Below, one piece after another: positions 7,024 through 16,299 of a stretch of 37,737 bases of DNA. The notes below the pieces were generated by a model, which had not been told where the DNA came from, searched no databases, and saw nothing but the letters and a program-made list of their open reading frames with translations. How positions within the stretch are numbered: the first letter of the stretch is position 1; every line of letters starts with the position of its first letter. The stretch comes from an uncultured Eubacteriales bacterium. GTDB taxonomy: Bacteria; Bacillota; Clostridia; Oscillospirales; Acutalibacteraceae. Location of the stretch: positions 1 to 37,737 of the forward strand of contig CAKSSR010000019.1 in assembly GCA_934489735.1 (NCBI GenBank), in the 5' to 3' direction. A program made the translations under genes and the position numbers.

Positions 7024-9061
7024 TAATAATGATGTAGAATTACTGGCGCCTTGCGGATCATATGAGTCTGTTATATCTGCGGTTAACTCAGGGGCAAATG
7101 CTATTTATATCGGAGGGAAAGACTTTAGTGCAAGAAAAGGTGCAACTAACTTCGATAATGAAGAAATTAAAGAAGTGACTAAATTTTGTCACAGCAGGGA
7201 TGTAAAAGTTTACGTTGCAGTCAACACTCTTATGAAAAATAAAGAGCTGGATAAGGTTATTGACTTCGTGGAATGCCTATCGAATATGGGCATCGATGCT
7301 ATTATAATACAAGACATAGGATTGACTAACATGATTAAGAAAATACCATCTGACTTTCCTCTGCATGCATCGACACAGATGACAATCCATAACAGCGAGG
7401 GTGCAAAGTATTTAGAAAATTTGGGATTTTCAAGAGTCGTTTTGGCAAGAGAATTGTCAAAGGAAGAAATTTATACGATTGTTAAGTCAACTAGAGCAGA
7501 AATAGAAGTATTTGTTCATGGGGCTCAATGTGTAAGTATGTCCGGTCAATGTTACTTTAGCGCATTTTTAGGATCGAGGAGCGCAAACAGAGGAGCATGT
7601 GCGGGACCGTGTAGACTTCCTTTTTCACATGATAATCAATTGAGATATGACTTGAGCTTAAAAGATATGTCTTTAGTATCACATGTACAAGAACTTTGCA
7701 AACTGGGAGTGAAATCATTTAAAATTGAAGGGAGAATGAAACGACCAGAATATGTTGGGGCTGTGGTAAGTGTCTTTAGAAAAGCCATCGATAATCAACA
7801 GATAGAAGAAAATGACGTCAAAATGTTAGAAGAAGTATTCTCTCGTAGCGGTTTTACTGATGGATATTATAAAGGAAATATAGATAGGTCTATGTTCGGA
7901 ATAAGAACTAAAGAGGATGTCTTATTAAGTAATTCCAAAGTTTTAAGTGATATAAGAAATCTTTATAAAGAAGAAATAAAAAGGTTTGATGTGGACTTCA
8001 TAATAGAGATAAAAAGAGATAAAGAAGTTAAACTGACTGCTATGAGCAGAAATAATCAAGTAGAAGTATTCGGAGATGTGCCACAAGAAGCAATTAGGTT
8101 ACCGATAAATGACATCGTATGTAGAAATCAATTGAGCAAAATGGGAAATAGTCAATATAATTGTAGAAATGTTACTTGCTTGATAGAAGATGGCTTGTCT
8201 GTTTCAGTATCATCGATAAATAAACTGAGAAGAGAAGCTATAACTAAGCTTAATGACATGCTCGCTTTAAGAAAACCTATAGTATTTGTAAGGGATAATT
8301 ATAAAAAAGTAGAAATTGATCATGTCCAGAAAGAAAATTTAAAGAAACGTGCTAATTTTATTAAATTATTTGATGCCCCGTTTGACATCCCGGATGTATT
8401 TGCAAGCTTTGAACTTGTTTTTGTTCCAATGTTTTTGAATTTGAATGAAATCGAACGGCTAATGAAAAGAGGAATTAAAGTTGCACCAAGAATTCCTAGG
8501 ATTTTATTTGATGGTAATGATGAAAAGATTAATAATTATTTAAAAGATGTAAAGTCTATTGGAATAAATGATGTTCTGGTATCAAATCTGGGAGCAATAA
8601 GCATGGTAAGAGAATTAGATATGGTAATGCACGGGGGATTTGGACTTAATATAATGAATAGAGAAGCTTTAAAGTGGGCAAAAGAAGCCGGATTTAAAGA
8701 TGTGGAAGTATCATTTGAACTTAAGGCAAGTGAAATATCTAATTTGGGAGAAGAAATCAATAGAGGTATAGTGGGTTATGGAAGAATTCCTTTAATGATT
8801 ACGAGAAGTTGCCAAAATGGAATAAACTTTATAAAAGATAGAAGGAATATAAGCTTCCCAATAATACATTTCAATGGATTTAGTGAGGTTTTGAATTCAG
8901 TTCCTATATATGTACTAGATAAGTTAAAGGATTTTAAAGATATAGACTTTGTTACGATGAACTTTACTACAGAGCAAAGTAAACAAATGGAAGATATCTG
9001 CAAGCATAATTTTATCAACGATGAATATACGAGAGGATTGTATTACAGAGGAATTATGTAA
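7007..9061 (+). CDS. rlhA: U32-family protein, RlhA-like (23S rRNA hydroxylation)
   Basis: The protein has 684 residues from TTG 7007. That start is 7 bases after AAAAGGAG (6992-6999); the TTG at 7001 is too close. The N-terminal half is a U32 domain: VELLAPCGSYESVISAVNSG, then HGAQC at residues 171-175, C182, and NRGACAGPCR with C198 and C202. The sequence LKDMSLVSHVQEL followed by KIEGRMKRPEYVG is typical of the family. A C-terminal DUF3656/collagenase-like part follows. E. coli RlhA has the same architecture and a similar length (653 residues) and is needed for 5-hydroxycytidine at 23S rRNA position 2501. The related TrhP proteins act on tRNA wobble uridine, so the exact substrate here is inference. 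It overlaps zapA by 17 bases and is probably translated by coupling. Confidence 0.85.
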   Translation: MKVLNNNNDVELLAPCGSYESVISAVNSGANAIYIGGKDFSARKGATNFDNEEIKEVTKFCHSRDVKVYVAVNTLMKNKELDKVIDFVECLSNMGIDAIIIQDIGLTNMIKKIPSDFPLHASTQMTIHNSEGAKYLENLGFSRVVLARELSKEEIYTIVKSTRAEIEVFVHGAQCVSMSGQCYFSAFLGSRSANRGACAGPCRLPFSHDNQLRYDLSLKDMSLVSHVQELCKLGVKSFKIEGRMKRPEYVGAVVSVFRKAIDNQQIEENDVKMLEEVFSRSGFTDGYYKGNIDRSMFGIRTKEDVLLSNSKVLSDIRNLYKEEIKRFDVDFIIEIKRDKEVKLTAMSRNNQVEVFGDVPQEAIRLPINDIVCRNQLSKMGNSQYNCRNVTCLIEDGLSVSVSSINKLRREAITKLNDMLALRKPIVFVRDNYKKVEIDHVQKENLKKRANFIKLFDAPFDIPDVFASFELVFVPMFLNLNEIERLMKRGIKVAPRIPRILFDGNDEKINNYLKDVKSIGINDVLVSNLGAISMVRELDMVMHGGFGLNIMNREALKWAKEAGFKDVEVSFELKASEISNLGEEINRGIVGYGRIPLMITRSCQNGINFIKDRRNISFPIIHFNGFSEVLNSVPIYVLDKLKDFKDIDFVTMNFTTEQSKQMEDICKHNFINDEYTRGLYYRGIM

Positions 9062-9126
9062 TGGCTTATCTTATGTTGAAAAACTAATAAGATATTTAAG
9101 AAACGGGAGAACTCTGGGAATCTTAT

Positions 9127-9177
9127 TGTTGAAAACAATGTGGAAAATGTTGAAAACTATGTTGAATAAGTTGATAA
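9127..9177 (+). repeat. Array of five DnaA-box-like nonamers
   Basis: Nonamers of the form TGTKGAAAA start at 9127 (TGTTGAAAA), 9139 (TGTGGAAAA), 9148 (TGTTGAAAA), 9160 (TGTTGAATA) and 9169 (AGTTGATAA). The spacing is 12, 9, 12, 9 bases, so the unit is 21 bp. The reverse complement TTTTCCACA is one base from the DnaA box TTATCCACA. A second array with the same rhythm lies at 32989-33018. Confidence 0.6.
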
Positions 9178-9315
9178 CTTGAAACGAAAAATAAGCAAAA
9201 AGTATGACTTGAATGCCGTTTTTAAGACTATTATGTATTCAACATTGAATTGTTAAGAAAATGTTTAAAATATGTACTTCGGCTTTAATATGAGAATTAA
9301 TTGGAGGTTGCAAAA

Positions 9316-9753
9316 ATGATTTTAAAAATAGAAAGAAAAAGACCAAATGTTAATATTCCAAAGAAAGGGACACCAGGATCTGCTGGGTTGGACCTATGCG
9401 CATACATAGATCACCCTTTGATATTGACGCCTGGACATATGATTACAGTACCAACAGGAATTGCTATAGAATTGCCAAGCAATGAATATGCTGGTTTTAT
9501 CTTCGCTAGAAGTGGGCTGGGAACAAAGTATGGAATAGCTTTGTCAAATGGAGTCGGAATAATAGATAGTGACTATAGAGGAGAAATTTTTGTAGGGCTT
9601 TCAAATGTTAGCAGCAAGAATTATCAAATAGAACCAGGCGAGAGAGTCGCTCAATTAATAGTTATGCCAATAGCTAACTTGCAATTGATGGAAGTTGATT
9701 CTTTATCGCCTACAGAAAGAGGAATTAATGCTTTCGGTTCCACTGGGAAGTAA
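9316..9753 (+). CDS. dut: dUTP diphosphatase (dUTPase)
   Basis: The protein has 145 residues from ATG 9316, which follows GGAGG (9302-9306). The five trimeric dUTPase motifs are present in order: GSAGLDLCAY; ARSGLGTKYGI; GVGIIDSDYRGEIFVGL with the catalytic Asp and the substrate-discriminating region; GERVAQLIV; and RGINAFGSTGK at the C-terminus (usually RGxxGFGSTG). It hydrolyses dUTP to dUMP and pyrophosphate, keeping uracil out of DNA and feeding dTMP synthesis. Length and motifs are normal. It is followed by its own terminator and appears to be transcribed alone, from the 250-base region that carries the nonamer array. I could not define its promoter. Confidence 0.97.
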   Translation: MILKIERKRPNVNIPKKGTPGSAGLDLCAYIDHPLILTPGHMITVPTGIAIELPSNEYAGFIFARSGLGTKYGIALSNGVGIIDSDYRGEIFVGLSNVSSKNYQIEPGERVAQLIVMPIANLQLMEVDSLSPTERGINAFGSTGK

Positions 9754-9799
9754 TATAGAAGCAAATGGCAAGCAAATGAAAGCAAAATAATAAAAAAAG

Positions 9800-9831
9800 G
9801 ACAAGGTTTTGATCGAAACTTTGTCTTTTTG
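9800..9831 (+). terminator. Terminator after dut
   Basis: GACAAGGTTT pairs with GAAACTTTGTC around a short loop, followed by TTTTT. Confidence 0.85.
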
Positions 9832-9852
9832 CTTTATAAAAGTTATTGGCAG

Positions 9853-9881
9853 TTGAAATAATAATATGAATGATGTATAAT
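9853..9881 (+). promoter_or_regulatory. Promoter of the 1,027-residue orphan gene
   Basis: TTGAAA (9853-9858) and TATAAT (9876-9881) have a 17-base spacer. The start near 9888 excludes the upstream ATG at 9870 and supports ATG 9918 as the translation start. Confidence 0.8.
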
Positions 9882-9917
9882 ATATATATAATAATTGTTT
9901 TTAGAGAGGTGATTTTA

Positions 9918-12900
9918 ATGGGGACTATAGAAAAAGGTGGGATAAAGAAGAGACATTTAAAGGTATTTAGGTTTCAGAAAAAGTATATTAATGACATTGA
10001 TGATGAAGATGTTTATTTATGCAACAATATTTTATTAAAATTTAACGGAGAATTAATTAGGAGGCTGAACGAAAGAAAGAATGATGACTTTAGTTCAATT
10101 GACGAATTGAGAGTTTTAAAATATTATGGTGGACGAGTTGAGATAAAAGAAGAAAAGTATTTAAACGATTGTAAGACATCAGAAGATATTATTAGAAATA
10201 TCTTTAAAAAAAATGGAAAGGAAATTGATGACCTAGATAAATATTTTGAAAAAGTTTTCAAAGAGTCTGGATATAATGGTGAATTAAATGAATTTTTAGA
10301 TATGTTTGTACGTAATAGCTTTGAAAATCAGGAAACCTCAAAGGACGTCTTAAATTTTTTTAAGACTCTTGAAGACAAAAGGTTCATTGATATTTCAAAT
10401 TCTGGAGTGGACAATGTGGAGGAGTGCTTCAAGTATAGGGGAGTTTATTTTTCTGGATTTGATGATGAGTTTTTTATAGCTATAATAACAAATCGATATA
10501 AAGATTTAATTCTTAAGAATTATCGTTATATTGATAAGGAATTTTATGAAGCTGCACAGGATATCAAAGACTGTAATAATAAAGCAGAACTTAAAGAAGA
10601 AGTAGAAAAAAGGAAAAAAGAGGGTAAGGATATAGGAATACTGGGGGACATGATTGATATTTGTGTCAGTGAACGTATAACTGAACAATCAGAAAAAATA
10701 GTTAGAGTAGATAAGGATGATAAAATTTATCTTTTTGATAATCGTGATTTTTATGCTATAAACAAATTGATGTTAACGAAGGATAAACATTGTATTCCTA
10801 TTATGGACTTTGAAGAAGATAAATCTGAAATAGTTAAGCATGTTTATGAGAAATTTAGATGGGAAGACGTTATTATCAAAAAAATTGATGATATTAAAGT
10901 TGATGATAAGGTGTCTAGAAAAATATTTAAATATGTTAGTGTTGATGATATGAGTAAGTGGGAAATGGGTGATATATTTTGCTATAAGAATATATTTTTT
11001 AATTATAGGGACGAAAAAGCATTGAAAATTATAGCTCAGAATGATCCTGTGGACATAGAAAGATATTCGAGGATAGCTTGTTTGGATAAAAATTTTAAAG
11101 ATCACGAATTATATAAAGAATATACTGAGTCCCCGGATACAACTGAAGAAGAAAGAAATACTTATATTGCCTTTAAAGATGCAGATATCTGGAAAGAATT
11201 AAATATAGATTCAATGGAGGATAAAGAAAGTTTATTTGAAAGATTGAAAGAAAAGTATACCACATTTGATTCAAGTAATTACAAATGTTTTGCAATAGTT
11301 AGATGTATGGTTGACCCTGATATACTGGCTGAATGCAAAAATTTAAAAATTTTACAGGTGAATGATAAATTTGTAATAACAGACAAAGATAATATTGATA
11401 ATGATTGTAATGGATATGAAATGCTTTACGATCAGGGAAATAAGTTATTAGAAATTTTAAGTAATATTGATATATCTGGAGGGAAAAATAGGAAGGGGAA
11501 ATTTACTCCACGGAAATTTTATAAGATTTTGAGAAAAGAAGTAATAAAATTGGAAAATACAAAGAGACTGGCTGCATGGGGTAAGATAATATTTGATATG
11601 GGCGACAAGGAATCTTTAATTGATTTATTAAACGTGGATAATCCAGAAGATATAAAGGAAAATCTAAGTGATTTAGGTATATTCAGAAGTTTGTTTAGAA
11701 AATTAGCAGTCCCGAAAGAGAATATATATAATGATGATAATGAAATCAGTTATAATCCATTAGAATTTGACAGATTCATCGTAAAGTTACTAGAAAATTA
11801 TAAAAATATAGATGAACCATTGGAATTTAATTTATATATTATGAAATGGAAGTATGAAAAGATATTAGGAAAGTCAATTAATGACTACGAATTTGCGGAG
11901 ATTATTAAGGACACTAGACCTATAAAGCTATTAGATAATGGGTCGATTTTTGATAACCAATTGCTTATAAAAGCCAAGACAAACCGTTACTATAGAACGC
12001 TTGAGGGAGAAAGTGATTTCGATTTTACAAAAGGAAGTAAGTCGCTGTTCCGGTGGGGAGATATTTTACTTAGTCTCAATAAAAAGAATCTTGGAATTAT
12101 AATAAAAAGTGAATTCCCTGACCGGGTAGAAGAAATTAAGACGATGAATATACCAGTGGGATATATTTGGGGCTACCATTCAGAGGACGGGTGCTGCCCG
12201 GATGAAGACTTTTACTACTCTTTAAATAAAGAAGATGGAACTCCATTTACTGCTGCCGAAATCTTGAATGAAGCGAGAAATTTAGATTTGGATAAAGAAA
12301 CTAAAGATTTTATTGAGATTTTATTTAAAGTTGCATCGAAAGGTGATGAAAGTGAGTCGACTATTGATTCACTGGATGCGCTTATTAGCAATTTGAGGGG
12401 AAATTTTGTAAGTGATGACGTAAATAAAGGCAATATTGTTGATGCAATAGATGAATATGTTGAATTAAATGAGAAATATAAAGATTATTTAGAGACTCCT
12501 GAGATAAAAGGTCCTGAAAATTCATATTTGTGGGGCAAATTGTTGATAAACAAAGAAATATTTTGCAATATATTTAGCAGATGTGATACTAGAATTTACT
12601 TATTAGGATACGAAAGTCCAGATAAAATAGAACCAAAGGCCAAGATAACTGTGAGAAATGAAATAATTTTAAATAGTTTACTATCGGATAGTAGATATAG
12701 CGATCGTATTTTGAATAATGGAGAACAAGCGTTCACGAAGATAGAAGTCTTTAAAAAGATATGCGAAGGAAATGAAGCCCCAGCTATTATTAGAAAGATT
12801 GATAACGTATACTCGGGCAATGAATCAGAGCTTGAGAGATATTTGCAAGAACTGACGCCGGATGATACTAAGTGGATGGCGGAAAGACTATCTGACCTAA

Positions 12901-13001
12901 GTGAAAGCAACTTGAAGGCTTTATTAGGAAATACGAGTGAAGATGCTGAGAAAAGACGGAAAATATTAGGGCCATTGTTCCCGGAAGTAAGGATTGACTG
13001 A
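9918..13001 (+). CDS. Large hydrophilic orphan protein (1,027 residues)
   Basis: ATG 9918 follows AGAGGTGAT and lies downstream of a strong promoter. The protein is acidic and Lys/Asp/Glu/Asn-rich. It has no signal peptide and no membrane segment, so it is probably cytoplasmic. I recognise no known domain. A short aromatic motif recurs at irregular intervals: FRWEDVIIKK, SKWEMGDIFCYK, ADIWKELNI, AAWGKIIFDM, FRWGDILLSLNKK, YIWGYHSEDG and YLWGKLLINKE. Each has Trp followed by an acidic or Gly residue and a hydrophobic strand, which hints at degenerate repeats of about 100-200 residues. Base composition is like its neighbours, but codon use looks less refined. It is a single-gene unit with its own promoter and terminator, next to a convergent minus-strand cluster. 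Function unknown. Confidence 0.85.
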   Translation: MGTIEKGGIKKRHLKVFRFQKKYINDIDDEDVYLCNNILLKFNGELIRRLNERKNDDFSSIDELRVLKYYGGRVEIKEEKYLNDCKTSEDIIRNIFKKNGKEIDDLDKYFEKVFKESGYNGELNEFLDMFVRNSFENQETSKDVLNFFKTLEDKRFIDISNSGVDNVEECFKYRGVYFSGFDDEFFIAIITNRYKDLILKNYRYIDKEFYEAAQDIKDCNNKAELKEEVEKRKKEGKDIGILGDMIDICVSERITEQSEKIVRVDKDDKIYLFDNRDFYAINKLMLTKDKHCIPIMDFEEDKSEIVKHVYEKFRWEDVIIKKIDDIKVDDKVSRKIFKYVSVDDMSKWEMGDIFCYKNIFFNYRDEKALKIIAQNDPVDIERYSRIACLDKNFKDHELYKEYTESPDTTEEERNTYIAFKDADIWKELNIDSMEDKESLFERLKEKYTTFDSSNYKCFAIVRCMVDPDILAECKNLKILQVNDKFVITDKDNIDNDCNGYEMLYDQGNKLLEILSNIDISGGKNRKGKFTPRKFYKILRKEVIKLENTKRLAAWGKIIFDMGDKESLIDLLNVDNPEDIKENLSDLGIFRSLFRKLAVPKENIYNDDNEISYNPLEFDRFIVKLLENYKNIDEPLEFNLYIMKWKYEKILGKSINDYEFAEIIKDTRPIKLLDNGSIFDNQLLIKAKTNRYYRTLEGESDFDFTKGSKSLFRWGDILLSLNKKNLGIIIKSEFPDRVEEIKTMNIPVGYIWGYHSEDGCCPDEDFYYSLNKEDGTPFTAAEILNEARNLDLDKETKDFIEILFKVASKGDESESTIDSLDALISNLRGNFVSDDVNKGNIVDAIDEYVELNEKYKDYLETPEIKGPENSYLWGKLLINKEIFCNIFSRCDTRIYLLGYESPDKIEPKAKITVRNEIILNSLLSDSRYSDRILNNGEQAFTKIEVFKKICEGNEAPAIIRKIDNVYSGNESELERYLQELTPDDTKWMAERLSDLSESNLKALLGNTSEDAEKRRKILGPLFPEVRID

Positions 13002-13090
13002 GAATAGCAAGAGAAATTTTTACTGACTTGTATGAATGATTAAGGAAAAGTAAGCAAATTGTTGATAGATTTGAATATCAGATAAAGAAA

Positions 13091-13125
13091 GACGTTCGAC
13101 CAGGTACTTTAATCGAACGTCATTT
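13091..13125. terminator. Bidirectional terminator between convergent genes
   Basis: Perfect 9-bp stem GACGTTCGA (13091-13099) / TCGAACGTC (13113-13121), with ATTTTATTA on the plus side and a T-rich stretch on the minus side. It serves the orphan gene and the minus-strand cluster. Confidence 0.85.
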
Positions 13126-13127
13126 TA

Positions 13128-14186
13128 TTATATTTTTTGATTTTGATTGACTTTTTTTGAACTTATTTTATTGAAAATTAAAGAAAATATTGATCCGACT
13201 ATAATATTTAAATAATAGGTTATGAATCTCCAGATTAACATAGCCGAAGATATGATTTCTTTAGAAAAGAATAAACTGAATAGAATAAAGAAACTGCCTT
13301 CTGACATCCCTGTGCCGCCCGGAAGTGGCATGCAAGAAGATATTGTTGTTATAAATATTTGAGCAGACAATATATCGAATATCGGAAAGCCTTCATTATT
13401 AAAGGCTTTGTATACGAATAATGGTACGAGAAAAAGAGAAATTAGTTCTAGTAAGGTCAACAAATACATATAGATTGTTAACTTTAACTTTTTATTCATA
13501 GCTTTATTGTTCTCGATATAAGAATCGAATTGTTTTTGAGTATTATCTATTATCTGATCAGGATTTTTTATGAACTTTAGTTTAGGCAATACCTTTTTAA
13601 TTAAGTCCATGATTCTATCGGTAACAGTTTTGCTGACAGAAATTAAGATCAATATAGTAACAACTATCGCCTGTGATAAAAAACCTATTAAAGTTATATT
13701 CATGAAATCAGGAATTTGTTGTCTGAATGAATTAAATCTTGTTATGACAACAACTACTGAGCAAAAAGTAAGAGAAACTTGATAGATTAAGAACTTTCTA
13801 ATAAAGACTGAACAAGCAAGACCAGCGTCTATACCTTGTTTGGTCATGCATATGATTTGCATAGGCTGCCCACCAATATTGTAAGGAGTAATAGAATTAA
13901 AGTACTGACCAATCATAGAAATGCTAAAGGATTCTAGAATTGAATACTTTTTAGAGCAAGTGTCGAGAGTCAGATGATATATTACTCGGCTATCTAAGAA
14001 CCAATATACAACCATTGCTAAAATGGATACAAAGATCCACTTAAAGTTAAGAGAGGGCAGGACATTGAATAAAGTTAATAGATTATTATCAGAAATACAA
14101 AAGTATACTAAGACTCCTATTGAGATTAAGAATAAAACCAAGTAAATTATTGACTTTTTTTTAGATTTTTTATTTGTATTTTCCAT
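13128..14186 (-). CDS. Flippase-like membrane protein (LPG synthase TM / UPF0104 family), copy 1
   Basis: The protein has 352 residues and about eight hydrophobic segments. Family signatures: ISMIGQYFNSITPYNIGGQPM in the first third (a G-Y-F-S-x-TP...GGQP loop) and PLPGGTGMSEGSF near the C-terminus. It corresponds to the membrane half of MprF-type proteins, without the aminoacyl-transferase domain, as in AglD and YbhN relatives. These are thought to move or handle lipid-linked substrates, but the substrate is unknown here. AAAAAAGGACAG precedes ATG. It starts right after the stop codon of the glycosyltransferase and is homologous to the gene on that gene's other side, so the three form one minus-strand operon. 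Confidence 0.85.
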   Translation of the reverse strand: MENTNKKSKKKSIIYLVLFLISIGVLVYFCISDNNLLTLFNVLPSLNFKWIFVSILAMVVYWFLDSRVIYHLTLDTCSKKYSILESFSISMIGQYFNSITPYNIGGQPMQIICMTKQGIDAGLACSVFIRKFLIYQVSLTFCSVVVVITRFNSFRQQIPDFMNITLIGFLSQAIVVTILILISVSKTVTDRIMDLIKKVLPKLKFIKNPDQIIDNTQKQFDSYIENNKAMNKKLKLTIYMYLLTLLELISLFLVPLFVYKAFNNEGFPIFDILSAQIFITTISSCMPLPGGTGMSEGSFFILFSLFFSKEIISSAMLIWRFITYYLNIIVGSIFSLIFNKISSKKVNQNQKI

Positions 14187-14189
14187 GCA

Positions 14190-15155
14190 TTATCTGTCCT
14201 TTTTTAATTTTTTCTGAGGAGCAACTACCTCAAATGGCACATGATCAAGATTTTTTAAGCTTTGGAATGACTTATTATAGAAATCAAGAGACTTAAATGA
14301 TGAATGTAAGTTCCTAAACAGACCGTCTAAGTTATTATTTTCTATCAAATGCATTTGAAAAATAAAGAAAGCACTGACAAGTTTTATCCTCTGACAGAAC
14401 AACCACATGTGAAGGTGATATTTTTTGATATCATTTTTAGAAATTAAGAAATCTTTTATTATTCCGGCAGAAAGAACTAGATCATTGATCTTCTGGGCTG
14501 ACGCTTTGCCAAGGATACTATCACGGCGGCTTGTATAAAAGTACAATGGTTTATCAATGACTGAGATTTTATTAGCTTTATAAAACAATTTGGGAAGAGT
14601 TGATAGGTCTTCGAAATACCTATTGCAGAACTTTGTATTGTCAAATAAGGATCTCCTAATTAATTTTCCCCATAGAAATGAATGAAATGTGATATCGAGT
14701 AACAATTTCTTTAAAGCTTTTTCTTTTGAATATGTTCCGGTAAAGGGCCTGAAGGGCATGAATACTTTTTTATTATTCTTGGGATAATATAAGTTATAAC
14801 TACAGCAGCATATGTCAGCATTTGTCTTGACGGCTTTGCTATAAAGATGCTGGAGGTAAGACGGATCTAGGAAATCGTCGCTATCTACAAAGGCAATGTA
14901 TTCACCTTGACTCAATGATAAAGCTTCATTTCGAGTTTCGGATATACCTTTATTCTCTCTGCTTACTAAAATAGTATTTTCTTGATTTTTATTGACATAA
15001 TCTTGAGCAATTTTAAGACTATTATCAGTAGAGCCATCATCGATTAGAATTGTCTCGAAATTTCTAAAGGTTTGGGATTGAAGAGATGACAGACATTTAC
15101 TTATATATCGCTCCACGTTATAAAATGGAATGATAACACTTATTTTTTTATTCAT
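14190..15155 (-). CDS. Family 2 glycosyltransferase
   Basis: The protein has 321 residues with a GT-A fold. It begins with KISVIIPFYNVERYISKCL, then ILIDDGSTDNS (nucleotide-sugar binding), ENKGISETRN, and YIAFVDSDDFLDP, which carries the metal-binding DxD. The C-terminal third is lineage-specific. There is no signal peptide or membrane segment, so it probably works at the inner face of the membrane. GGAAGGAG lies upstream of ATG 15155, somewhat farther than usual. It sits between two homologous flippase-like genes, which suggests it glycosylates a lipid or lipid-linked carrier that these handle. Sugar and acceptor cannot be read from the sequence. Confidence 0.9.
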   Translation of the reverse strand: MNKKISVIIPFYNVERYISKCLSSLQSQTFRNFETILIDDGSTDNSLKIAQDYVNKNQENTILVSRENKGISETRNEALSLSQGEYIAFVDSDDFLDPSYLQHLYSKAVKTNADICCCSYNLYYPKNNKKVFMPFRPFTGTYSKEKALKKLLLDITFHSFLWGKLIRRSLFDNTKFCNRYFEDLSTLPKLFYKANKISVIDKPLYFYTSRRDSILGKASAQKINDLVLSAGIIKDFLISKNDIKKYHLHMWLFCQRIKLVSAFFIFQMHLIENNNLDGLFRNLHSSFKSLDFYNKSFQSLKNLDHVPFEVVAPQKKLKKDR

Positions 15156-15231
15156 CAGGTACGTTCACTCCTTCCTAAGTTTTTTATAATTATGATATGT
15201 ATCTATCACAGAGTTATTCTGATTGAGAAAA

Positions 15232-16254
15232 TTAAACATTTTCCTTATTTTTAGTAAGCATAGAAAAGGGAGCAGATATTAAAATGGTAAAGTAATATGA
15301 GAAAGATCTCCAGATAATAGTGGCAGATTTTAAAGTATTGTTGGTAAAAAACGTCCGAAAGAAGATATAAAAGCTGCCCTCGGAAGCACCTGAAGCGCCT
15401 GGGATAGGAACTAAAGAGGCAGTCATAGTAACGAAAGCCTGAGCGCATATCATTGTCAAGAGATTGTCGCCAGATAGGTTAAAACCTCTATAAATACAAT
15501 AGGGAATTGAAAAGATAGCCGTCAGTTGGGCTATGGTGAGTAAGCAAGTTTTGACAAGTAGGGACTTGTTTTTATATAAATCCAGATTACTGTCATGAAA
15601 TAATGACAACTGCTTTTGAATTTTATCAATTATGTCATCAGGATGCTTGATTATTTTGACTTTTGCTAGCAAATTGACAGAGGAAAATATTATTTTATTA
15701 GTAATCTTTTTACTAAATGAGAAGATCGCTAACAGAACTATGACCAATACTTGAGCGAGGAAGCCGACTATTGATATCTGCCAGACAACTGGATTAAGAA
15801 TTGACTTAAAGAAGTCTGAGCATACAAATATAGCAAATATGCTATAGAGTACAGTGCAAGATTGATAAACAATGAATTTTTGCATGAAAGCAGACGCAGA
15901 GCTGCCAGCATTTACGTTTTGTTTAGATAGAAAATAGATTTGCATAGGCTGCCCGCCAGTAGAACTAGGAGTTATCGCTGAGAAAAATTGACCAACCATT
16001 CCAGCCTTGATACAATTTTTGATGCTTATTTTGCATTTGGAACCTTTTAGGAACAAATGTATTAAGAAACAATCTATAGCTATATTAATAATTTGACATA
16101 GAAATCCAAAAATGAACCATTCGAATTTGAATCCGATAGTACTTTTTAATAAATCTGCAAGTCCATTAGGCGATAGGCAGAAGTATAGCATCAAACCAAT
16201 AGACATTGCAAAGACTAAGATATTAAAAATTAACTTGGTATTAACTTTTTTCAT
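15232..16254 (-). CDS. Flippase-like membrane protein (LPG synthase TM / UPF0104 family), copy 2
   Basis: The protein has 340 residues and is multi-spanning. It carries the same two signatures as copy 1: MVGQFFSAITPSSTGGQPMQ and PIPGASGASEGSFYIFF. Both copies also share the KIIKHPDDIIDKIQKQ-like cytoplasmic loop (KFIKNPDQIIDNTQKQ in copy 1), so they are paralogues rather than independent members. It is the first gene of the minus-strand operon. No Shine-Dalgarno sequence is visible before ATG 16254. A hairpin occupies 16265-16299 instead, so translation may be regulated or weak. Confidence 0.85.
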   Translation of the reverse strand: MKKVNTKLIFNILVFAMSIGLMLYFCLSPNGLADLLKSTIGFKFEWFIFGFLCQIINIAIDCFLIHLFLKGSKCKISIKNCIKAGMVGQFFSAITPSSTGGQPMQIYFLSKQNVNAGSSASAFMQKFIVYQSCTVLYSIFAIFVCSDFFKSILNPVVWQISIVGFLAQVLVIVLLAIFSFSKKITNKIIFSSVNLLAKVKIIKHPDDIIDKIQKQLSLFHDSNLDLYKNKSLLVKTCLLTIAQLTAIFSIPYCIYRGFNLSGDNLLTMICAQAFVTMTASLVPIPGASGASEGSFYIFFRTFFTNNTLKSATIIWRSFSYYFTILISAPFSMLTKNKENV

Positions 16255-16264
16255 AAATAATTTA

Positions 16265-16299
16265 GCAGGATTTTACAATATGTTAAGAAAAATACCTGC
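16265..16299 (-). promoter_or_regulatory. Hairpin in the leader of the flippase/glycosyltransferase operon
   Basis: On the minus strand GCAGG-TATTTT pairs with AAAAT-CCTGC around a loop of roughly a dozen bases. It ends about 10 bases before the ATG of copy 2, where a ribosome binding site would be expected. Confidence 0.45.

Noticed and set aside
9870..9917. Earlier ATG of the 1,027-residue protein
   Set aside because: It lies within the promoter, upstream of the predicted transcription start, and has no ribosome binding site.
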